6,672 nucleotides of DNA from an uncultured Flavobacterium sp. (lineage in GTDB: Bacteria > Bacteroidota > Bacteroidia > Flavobacteriales > Flavobacteriaceae): the NCBI GenBank assembly GCA_946480635.1, contig CAMLKV010000123.1, positions 1 to 6,672 on the forward strand, written 5' to 3'. The translations under genes and the position numbers were made by a program. The notes under the pieces are model-generated. The model saw only the letters and a list, made by a program, of their open reading frames with translations. It was not told the DNA's origin and searched no databases. Positions 1 through 4,732 of the stretch are shown here, piece by piece (position 1 is the stretch's first letter; the number at the start of each line of letters is the position of its first letter).

Positions 1-686
1 GTGGTCAGTGGTTAAAATGTACAAATCCAGAGGTTATTAAAAAACACGCAGCTAAAGTATATGGAAAAGCTTCTGTTGGAGCACCACCTATGTCGGTTCC
101 GCATATCGATACCAGAATGATTGATGGTGAAAAAGCATTGCTTTTTGGTCCTTATGCTGGTTTTTCGACTAAGTTTTTGAAAAACGGTTCGTATTTCGAT
201 TTGATAAAATCAATCGAATTGGACAATATAAAACCAATGATAGGAGCAGGGATAAAAAACATTCCACTTACAAAATATTTAATTGAGCAGGTTTTCCAAT
301 CGTCTAAGGACAGAATGAAAGCTTTGAAAGAATATGTCCCTTCGGCTAAAAAAGAAGATTGGGTTTTAGAAACAGCTGGTCAGCGCGTACAGGTTATCAA
401 AAAAGATAAAGATGGAAACGGTGTATTAGAGTTTGGTACCGAAGTGGTTGCCGCTCATGACGGTTCATTGGCAGTACTGCTTGGAGCATCACCAGGAGCT
501 TCGACTGCGACTTCTATTATGATTGAATTACTAGGTAAATGTTTTCCAGAGAAAATGAAATCTGAGGCTTGGCAAAATAAGCTAAAAAACATGATTCCGT
601 CTTACGGGCAAAGTTTGTGTCAGAATACTGAATTATGTGACCAAGTAAGAAAAAAAACAAATGAAGTATTAAAATTAAAAGTATAA
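1..686 (+). CDS. mqo: Malate:quinone oxidoreductase, C-terminal part (5' end outside window)
   Basis: The reading frame is open from base 3 to the TAA at 684-686, giving 227 C-terminal residues. The family is usually about 490-500 residues, so roughly the first half lies off the left edge. The first visible residues, [12 protein letters not shown], continue without a break into [17 protein letters not shown], so the ATG at base 90 is internal and not a start. The conserved C-terminal block [19 protein letters not shown] lies about 75-95 residues before the end and is a hallmark of Mqo; in this family it belongs to the FAD-binding fold. Family knowledge: Mqo is a peripheral membrane flavoenzyme that oxidises malate to oxaloacetate and passes electrons to the quinone pool, bypassing soluble malate dehydrogenase in the TCA cycle. 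No GC-rich terminator hairpin follows the stop, so transcription may run on toward def. Identity is confident; completeness upstream cannot be judged. Confidence 0.95.
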   Translation, partial: GQWLKCTNPEVIKKHAAKVYGKASVGAPPMSVPHIDTRMIDGEKALLFGPYAGFSTKFLKNGSYFDLIKSIELDNIKPMIGAGIKNIPLTKYLIEQVFQSSKDRMKALKEYVPSAKKEDWVLETAGQRVQVIKKDKDGNGVLEFGTEVVAAHDGSLAVLLGASPGASTATSIMIELLGKCFPEKMKSEAWQNKLKNMIPSYGQSLCQNTELCDQVRKKTNEVLKLKV

Positions 687-699
687 AAGCATTTTTAAT

Positions 700-708
700 T
701 ACTTTTGC
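700..708 (+). promoter_or_regulatory. Bacteroidota-type -7 promoter element ahead of the def leader
   Basis: The sequence TACTTTTGC matches the Bacteroidota sigma-A -7 consensus TAnnTTTG exactly, and the following C is also common in flavobacterial promoters. No TTG is visible 17-23 bases upstream, so the -33 element is degenerate (AT-rich). Transcription would start near 713-718, just before the foldable element at 721-836. It would give def a leader of about 135 bases, or start a separate small RNA. The position between the mqo stop and the structured element supports a real promoter; strength and start point are inferred. Confidence 0.55.
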
Positions 709-720
709 ACTCTAAATTAA

Positions 721-836
721 ATGCGTTAAGGATAGAAGCAAGGTGCCGTGCACCGCGAATAGCCTGACCGATTGTTGACTGAGGTGTCATACTGAGCTTG
801 TCGAAGTACTCTCGAAGTCAACTAGCGGGAACGCCC
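721..836 (+). ncRNA. Candidate structured RNA (three-way-junction fold) in the def 5' leader
   Basis: Three nested pairings are visible. A closing stem GCGTT (723-727) pairs with AACGC (830-834). A hairpin GGTGC (742-746) pairs with GCACC (750-754) around a 3-base loop. A longer arm GTTGACT (774-780) pairs with AGTCAAC (816-822), extended inward by GAG (781-783) with CTC (811-813) across a two-base bulge. The single-stranded joints carry GGATAGAAGC (730-739), AATAGCCTGACC (758-769) and AGCGGGAACGCCC (824-836). From memory these resemble a recurrent intergenic element of Flavobacteria, possibly the Rfam family Flavo-1, but I could not check this. The element is more GC-rich than its surroundings, encodes no protein, starts about 13 bases after a promoter -7 box and ends 13 bases before the def ATG. 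It could be a cis-regulatory leader or an independent small RNA. Confidence 0.55.
791..807 (+). repeat. Short dispersed repeat, copy 1 (in the loop of the RNA arm)
   Basis: The 17-base core ACTGAGCTTGTCGAAGT is identical to bases 2070-2086. Its ends are self-complementary: TACT (790-793) pairs with AGTA (805-808), so each copy can form a small hairpin. The 3' end TCGAAGT recurs at 812-818, where its AGT forms part of the arm stem. From memory this core (reverse complement ACTTCGACAAGCTCAGT) is a frequent intergenic repeat in Flavobacteriaceae, comparable to REP/BIME elements; genome-wide abundance cannot be seen from this window. Confidence 0.7.
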
Positions 837-849
837 AAATTGAAATAGA

Positions 850-1440
850 ATGATTTATCCAATTGTTGGTTATGGCGATCCTGTTTTAAGAAAAGTAGGA
901 GAAGAGATAACTAAAGATTATCCTAATTTAAGCGATGTGATTGCTAATATGTACGACACTATGTATAATGCATGTGGAGTAGGTTTGGCTGCCCCTCAGG
1001 TAGGTTTAGCAATTCGTTTGTTTATTGTAGATACTGAGCCTTTTAGCGATAGTGACGATTTAACTAAAGAAGAAGCAGAGCAATTAAAAGGTTTTAAAAA
1101 GACTTTTATTAATGCTAAAATAGTTAAGGAAGAAGGTGAAGAGTGGGCTTTTAACGAAGGTTGTTTGAGTATTCCGGATGTTAGAGAAGATGTGTACCGT
1201 CACGAAAAAATTACTATTGAATATTTTGACGAGAATTTCACCAAACATACTGATGTTTATGATGGATTGATTGCAAGAGTTATTCAACACGAGTACGATC
1301 ATATTGAAGGAGTTTTGTTTACAGATAAAATATCGTCATTGAAAAAGACGTTAATTAAAAAGAAGCTTCAAAATATAATGGACGGAAAAGCAAGACCAGA
1401 TTACAGAATGCGTTTTGCAGGGCCAAAAAAAGGTAGATAA
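850..1440 (+). CDS. def: Peptide deformylase
   Basis: This 196-residue protein carries all three peptide-deformylase motifs: GVGLAAPQ (43-50), EGCLS (103-107) and HEYDH (147-151, the HExxH type). Cys105, His147 and His151 would bind the catalytic metal, usually Fe2+, and Glu148 is the catalytic acid/base. The enzyme removes the formyl group from the N-terminal Met of nascent proteins at the ribosome exit. Length is slightly above the classic 165-170 residues because of an acidic insertion around 66-84 and a basic tail (RMRFAGPKKGR), both usual in Bacteroidota homologues. The start ATG is chosen because MIYPIVGYGDPVLRKV is the normal family N-terminus. There is no Shine-Dalgarno, as expected in this phylum. 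It is followed after 24 A-rich bases by the DUF5606 gene, implying co-transcription; the structured element upstream may affect its expression. Confidence 0.97.
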   Translation: MIYPIVGYGDPVLRKVGEEITKDYPNLSDVIANMYDTMYNACGVGLAAPQVGLAIRLFIVDTEPFSDSDDLTKEEAEQLKGFKKTFINAKIVKEEGEEWAFNEGCLSIPDVREDVYRHEKITIEYFDENFTKHTDVYDGLIARVIQHEYDHIEGVLFTDKISSLKKTLIKKKLQNIMDGKARPDYRMRFAGPKKGR

Positions 1441-1464
1441 ACTAACAAATAAGATATATAAAAA

Positions 1465-1950
1465 ATGAATTTAGAGAGAATATTAGCGATTTCTGGAAAA
1501 CCAGGATTGTACTCATTAAAATTACAAACAAGAACTGGGTTTGTTGCTGAATCATTAGTAGATGGAAAGAAAATCACGGTAGGTTTACGCAGTAATGTAA
1601 GTTTATTGTCAGAAATATCTATGTATACTTACAGCGAAGAGAAACCGCTTGTTGAGGTTATGAAAGCTATTGCTGCAAAAGAAAACAATGGTCAAGCACC
1701 TCAATTAAAAGATGATAAAGCGGCTTTGACAGCTTATTTTTTAGAAGTATTACCAGACTACGATCAAGATAGAGTTTATGCTTCTGATATTAAAAAAGTA
1801 CTAAACTGGTATAATATTCTTCAATCTAAAGGATTAATCGTTGTAGAAGAAGAGAAAAAAGCACCTAAGAAAGCTGCAAAAGCTAAAACTGAGGAAACCG
1901 CTACAGAAGAAAAACCAAAGAAAGCAAAAGCAACTAAAACTAAAGAGTAA
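1465..1950 (+). CDS. DUF5606 domain protein with lysine/alanine-rich tail
   Basis: This 161-residue cytoplasmic protein has no signal peptide or membrane segment. Residues 1 to about 130 match, from memory, the DUF5606 family (start MNLERILAISGKPGLYSLKLQ), which is restricted to Bacteroidota and usually lies beside def and mazG, as here. The molecular function is unknown. The N-terminal part (about 1-50) looks like a small beta-rich module (GLYSL, GFVAESL, KKITVGL). The middle contains helices and the segment ALTAYFLEVLPDYDQDRVY. The last 30 residues are low complexity, rich in Lys, Ala, Glu and Thr, with repeated KKA/KAK units. They are probably disordered and could contact nucleic acid or the ribosome; this is inference from composition only. 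It shares a transcript with def, and a strong terminator follows the stop within 22 bases. Confidence 0.88.
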   Translation: MNLERILAISGKPGLYSLKLQTRTGFVAESLVDGKKITVGLRSNVSLLSEISMYTYSEEKPLVEVMKAIAAKENNGQAPQLKDDKAALTAYFLEVLPDYDQDRVYASDIKKVLNWYNILQSKGLIVVEEEKKAPKKAAKAKTEETATEEKPKKAKATKTKE

Positions 1951-1971
1951 TCGAAGTTTTAACATAATTAT

Positions 1972-2014
1972 AAGTCCTGCAAGTGATATTCATTTGCAGG
2001 ATTTCTTATTTTTA
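1972..2014 (+). terminator. Intrinsic terminator of the def-DUF5606 unit
   Basis: TCCTGCAA (1975-1982) pairs perfectly with TTGCAGGA (1994-2001) around an 11-base loop. The stem extends outward by a G-T pair and two A-T pairs, and is followed by the T-rich run TTTCTTATTTTT. It starts 22 bases after the DUF5606 stop codon. There is no comparable T-run on the opposite strand, so it acts on plus-strand transcripts. Confidence 0.88.
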
Positions 2015-2067
2015 CTCACACGAGACCTTTAGGTCGAACTGTACGAAGTAAAATCACTTTTTTTGTT

Positions 2068-2088
2068 ACACTGAGCTTGTCGAAGTGT
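2068..2088 (+). repeat. Short dispersed repeat, copy 2 (upstream of mazG)
   Basis: Bases 2070-2086 are identical to the 17-base core at 791-807. Here the flanks give a longer stem: ACACT (2068-2072) pairs with AGTGT (2084-2088) around an 11-base loop. A degenerate half-copy, ACTGTACGAAGT, precedes it at 2038-2049. CACAC at 2017-2021 could pair with GTGTG at 2085-2089, suggesting a larger composite hairpin of REP-pair type spanning about 2017-2089. The block sits between a terminator and mazG and contains no gene. Confidence 0.7.
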
Positions 2089-2127
2089 GGGCAAGCAAAG
2101 AAAATGAACATTAAAAAAATAAGACTA

Positions 2128-2901
2128 ATGAATTCACGCCAGCAGCAGCTTGACGCTTTTAATAGATTGTTAGATATCATGGATGATTTACGTGAAAAAT
2201 GTCCGTGGGATAAAAAGCAAACTTTGCAAACCCTTCGTCATCTTACTATTGAAGAAACTTATGAGTTAGGTGATGCTATTTTAGATAATAATCTGGAAGA
2301 AGTAAAAAAAGAGCTTGGTGACTTACTACTTCATATCGTTTTTTATGCTAAAATAGGAAGCGAATCCAAAAGCTTTGATATGGCAGATGTGGCAAATGAT
2401 ATTTGCGATAAATTAATTCATCGTCATCCTCATATTTATGGAGATGTAGTAGTAGAAAATGAAGAAGAGGTAAAACAAAATTGGGAAAAGATCAAGCTTA
2501 AAGAGGGGAAACAATCAGTACTGGAAGGAGTTCCCAAAAGTTTACCAGCCTTAGTAAAAGCAAGCCGAATTCAAGACAAGGTAAAAGGAGTAGGATTCGA
2601 TTGGGAAGAACCACATCAGGTTTGGGAAAAAGTACAGGAAGAATTGCAAGAACTTCATCATGAAGTAAAAACTAATGATCAAGATAAGATAGAAGCCGAA
2701 TTTGGCGATGTGTTATTTTCAATGATTAATTATGCTAGATTTTTAAAAGTGAATCCCGAAGATGCCTTAGAAAGAACCAATAAGAAATTTATAAAACGGT
2801 TTATGTATTTAGAACAAAAAGCCAAAGATTTAGGCAAAAACCTTTCTGAAATGACATTAGCAGAGATGGATGTATTTTGGGAAGAAGCTAAGAAAATGTA
2901 A
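2128..2901 (+). CDS. mazG: Nucleoside triphosphate pyrophosphohydrolase MazG
   Basis: This 257-residue protein has two MazG modules, the normal full-length architecture. The first carries E43xxE46 and E62xxD65 (KKELGDLLLH); the second carries E172xxE175 and E191xxD194 (EAEFGDVLFSM). These acidic residues bind Mg2+ in the family. The family signature REKCPWDKKQT lies at 22-32 and GVGFDWEEP at 154-162. MazG hydrolyses (d)NTPs to monophosphates and pyrophosphate, cleaning damaged nucleotides from the pool; in E. coli it also affects ppGpp levels. I chose the ATG at 2128 because MNSRQQQLDAFNRLLDIM is the conserved N-terminus. The frame is open upstream to a TTG at 2077 and an ATG at 2104, but those codons encode non-conserved residues derived partly from the repeat. 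The start lies 113 bases after the previous terminator and no clear promoter was found. The esterase gene follows after 9 bases. Confidence 0.95.
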   Translation: MNSRQQQLDAFNRLLDIMDDLREKCPWDKKQTLQTLRHLTIEETYELGDAILDNNLEEVKKELGDLLLHIVFYAKIGSESKSFDMADVANDICDKLIHRHPHIYGDVVVENEEEVKQNWEKIKLKEGKQSVLEGVPKSLPALVKASRIQDKVKGVGFDWEEPHQVWEKVQEELQELHHEVKTNDQDKIEAEFGDVLFSMINYARFLKVNPEDALERTNKKFIKRFMYLEQKAKDLGKNLSEMTLAEMDVFWEEAKKM

Positions 2902-2910
2902 ATAATCACC

Positions 2911-3705
2911 ATGAAAAAAATAATACTAGTCCTTTCTCTTTTTTTTAGTCTTTTAGTTTCGGCACAAAAGGATTTTGTTTTGGGTAAAGTAGAAACTATT
3001 CAATCGAAAGTTTTAAACGAAGAGCGAATACTAAACATATACTTACCGGTAGAATATGATGCAACAAAAGAGTATCCTGTTATTTATCTTTTAGACGGTT
3101 CAGCTAATGAAGATTTTATTCACATAGCGGGAATTTTGCAGTATGGAAATTATGAATGGGTAAATATGGTTTCTAAATCTATTTTGGTAGGTATTTCAAA
3201 TGTTGATCGTAAGCGTGATTTTACATTCCCTACGACAATAGAAAAGGACAAAAAGGATTATCCAACAACAGGTGAATCAGAAAAGTTTATTTCCTTCCTT
3301 GAAAAAGAATTGCAGCCTTTTATAGAAACTAAATATAAAACTACTAATAGTAAAACCATTATCGGACAATCTTTAGGAGGGCTTTTGGCTACCGAAATAT
3401 TGTATAAAAAACCAACACTTTTTACTAACTATATTATTATTAGTCCAAGTATTTGGTGGGACAATGAATCGTTGTTTAAAGTCATCCCTCAATTTTCAAA
3501 ACCAGATTTTAATCAAAAAACAAAAGTATTTGTTGGAGTTGGTAAAGAAGGGAAAGTAATGGAAAATGATGCTAAAAGACTTTATGATATTTTATCAAAG
3601 CATAAGAAGAATATAGAAAGTCATTTTTCTTTCTTTGGAGATGCTAACCATGGAGATATTTTACATTTGGCAGTATATAAAGCATTTGAAACCCTAAAAA
3701 TATGA
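2911..3705 (+). CDS. Secreted alpha/beta-hydrolase, putative esterase (esterase D / IroE-Fes type)
   Basis: This 264-residue protein begins with a typical signal peptide, MKKIILVLSLFFSLLVSAQ (1-19), so it is exported to the periplasm or beyond; there is no lipobox Cys. The mature part follows the putative-esterase fold (Pfam PF00756 type): NIYLPVEYD (42-50), YPVIYLLDG (55-63), the nucleophile elbow GQSLGG (152-157) with Ser154, and a likely catalytic His247 in NHGDILH. The acid partner is probably in the GVGKEGKVMEND region (209-220), but I cannot assign it firmly. Family members hydrolyse siderophore trilactones, acyl-thioesters or carbohydrate esters; the substrate here is unknown. The gene starts 9 bases after mazG, and its stop codon overlaps the next start (ATGA), implying translational coupling to the ABM protein. 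Confidence 0.88.
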   Translation: MKKIILVLSLFFSLLVSAQKDFVLGKVETIQSKVLNEERILNIYLPVEYDATKEYPVIYLLDGSANEDFIHIAGILQYGNYEWVNMVSKSILVGISNVDRKRDFTFPTTIEKDKKDYPTTGESEKFISFLEKELQPFIETKYKTTNSKTIIGQSLGGLLATEILYKKPTLFTNYIIISPSIWWDNESLFKVIPQFSKPDFNQKTKVFVGVGKEGKVMENDAKRLYDILSKHKKNIESHFSFFGDANHGDILHLAVYKAFETLKI

Positions 3706-4004
3706 AACCACCCTATTATGCCGTAATTTTTACATCGGTAAGAACAGAAGTTGAACAAGGTTATGCAGAAATGGCAAACCTTATGGTTGATATGGCCAAA
3801 CAACAAGAAGGTTTTCTGGGAGTGGAATCTGCTCGTAATGAAATTGGAATCACAGTCTCCTATTGGAAAGATTTGGAATCTATTAAAAACTGGAAAAGTA
3901 ATCTAGATCATTTACAAGCACAGCAAATAGGAAGACAAAAATGGTACGAGTCTTATAAGGTAAGAATAGCTTTGGTTGAAAGAGAGTATGATTTTGAAAA
4001 ATAA
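3702..4004 (+). CDS. Antibiotic biosynthesis monooxygenase (ABM) domain protein
   Basis: This 100-residue cytoplasmic protein consists of a single ABM/dimeric alpha-beta-barrel domain. Recognisable parts are the first strand YYAVIFTSV (5-13), helix 1 (about 19-33), the segment QQEGFLGVESARNE (34-47), the strand GITVSYWKD (49-57) and the helix SIKNWKSNLDHLQAQ (60-74), followed by the WYESYKVRIALVEREYDF end typical of this subgroup (YqjZ-like). His70 and Trp81 are conserved positions in such proteins as I remember them. ABM proteins form homodimers; some are cofactor-free monooxygenases and some degrade haem (IsdG type), but most of this subgroup is uncharacterised. The ATG overlaps the esterase stop by four bases, so the two are almost certainly co-expressed. 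Confidence 0.87.
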   Translation: MKPPYYAVIFTSVRTEVEQGYAEMANLMVDMAKQQEGFLGVESARNEIGITVSYWKDLESIKNWKSNLDHLQAQQIGRQKWYESYKVRIALVEREYDFEK

Positions 4005-4033
4005 ATTGGAATAATTTTTGATAAATTTAGATT

Positions 4034-4696
4034 GTGAAAAAAATAATAGCATTATTGATTTTATTACCCGTTGTAGGTTTTGCTCAAGAAGTAAAACCCA
4101 TAAAGTCTATTGCTATACCCAGAACCGATACTCCGTTACCAGATAAAAAGCCAGAAGATCAAATTGAAGCTCCTCAATATTCGATTTCTAAACCGTTTGA
4201 ACCCAAAATGTTTAAATCATCTAAAAAGGTATATGAAGTGCCAAATTTGGATACAAAACTGGGAATGCAACAGCCTAAAAGTGATTTAAAACCTGGTTTA
4301 GATTTTGAAAAGAAATTAAACAAGCCTTTTCAACCAGAAGACGATGCAAAAGTATATAGAGGAAATCAATTTTTAGGAGATTTTAAAACAAAATCTGGAT
4401 CGGCTAAAATAGTTTATCGAGATCATGAATTTGTTGACGGTGATCTGATTAGAATTTGGGTAAATGGTGTGGTAGTTGTTGATTATGTATATTTAGAAGG
4501 CTCATTCGGAAAATTAGATTTGGGATTAATAAAAGGAATCAATAAAGTTGAGTTCGAAGCATTAAACCAAGGTTCTTCGGGACCTAATACGGCTGAGTTT
4601 AAAGTTTATGATGATAATGGAGGAATTATTTCATCAAACAAGTGGAATTTAGCCACAGGATTCAAAGCTTCCATATTAATTGTAAAAGAAGAATAA
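4034..4696 (+). CDS. Secreted protein of unknown function
   Basis: This 220-residue protein starts at GTG; the residues that follow (MKKIIALLILLPVVGFAQ, 1-18) form a clear signal peptide with a likely cut near FAQ, so the unusual start codon is well supported. The mature N-terminal half (19-115) is rich in Pro and Lys with little predicted structure, and contains two similar units, SKPFEPK (52-58) and NKPFQPE (96-102). The C-terminal part (about 120-218) is beta-rich: DGDLIRIWVNGVVVVDY, LDLGLIKGINKVEFEALN, GPNTAEFKVYDDNG and WNLATGFKASILIVKEE, resembling an Ig-like or jelly-roll ligand-binding sandwich. I recall homologues only as hypothetical proteins in Flavobacteriaceae. There is no lipobox and no type IX secretion C-terminal domain that I can recognise. 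It lies 29 bases after the ABM gene, and a terminator begins directly after its stop. Confidence 0.82.
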   Translation: MKKIIALLILLPVVGFAQEVKPIKSIAIPRTDTPLPDKKPEDQIEAPQYSISKPFEPKMFKSSKKVYEVPNLDTKLGMQQPKSDLKPGLDFEKKLNKPFQPEDDAKVYRGNQFLGDFKTKSGSAKIVYRDHEFVDGDLIRIWVNGVVVVDYVYLEGSFGKLDLGLIKGINKVEFEALNQGSSGPNTAEFKVYDDNGGIISSNKWNLATGFKASILIVKEE

Positions 4697-4698
4697 TA

Positions 4699-4729
4699 AA
4701 AAAAGCCTAACAAATTGCTAGGCTTTTTT
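4699..4729. terminator. Bidirectional intrinsic terminator between convergent genes
   Basis: AAAAAAGCCTA (4699-4709) pairs perfectly with TAGGCTTTTTT (4719-4729) around a 9-base loop. The A-run and T-run make it functional in both directions. It sits between the stop of the secreted-protein gene (4696) and the stop of the minus-strand DUF349 gene (4733), so one hairpin serves both transcription units. Confidence 0.92.
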
Positions 4730-4732
4730 ATA

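Noticed and set aside
90..686. ATG at 90 as the start of a short mqo-like gene
   Set aside because: The frame is open to the window edge and the upstream residues are good Mqo sequence, so this Met is internal.
1084..1302. Minus-strand open frame inside def
   Set aside because: It lies wholly opposite the conserved catalytic part of def, has a biased composition and resembles no known protein.
2024..2035. GACC/GGTC mini-hairpin as a second terminator
   Set aside because: The stem is only 4-5 bp and no T-run follows, so it cannot act as an intrinsic terminator; it is probably part of the repeat block.
791..2086. Two repeat copies as a CRISPR array or as transposon ends
   Set aside because: There are only two copies, in the same orientation, over 1.2 kb apart and flanking ordinary core genes, with no spacer periodicity and no transposase.
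2077..2127. In-frame upstream extension of mazG to a TTG at 2077 or an ATG at 2104
   Set aside because: The extra 17 codons fall partly in the dispersed repeat and encode residues unlike any MazG N-terminus; MNSRQQQLDAF from the ATG at 2128 is the family start.
2730..2912. Minus-strand open frame opposite the 3' end of mazG
   Set aside because: It overlaps conserved mazG coding sequence; it is short and has no start context or recognisable domain.
3621..3806. Minus-strand open frame across the esterase/ABM junction
   Set aside because: It is opposite two supported genes with ordinary coding signatures and has no recognisable domain.
4005..4033. Possible promoter (ATAATTTTTG) before the secreted-protein gene
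   Set aside because: It does not fit TAnnTTTG at the right spacing, lacks a properly spaced TTG, and ends only a few bases from the start codon; co-transcription from upstream is simpler.
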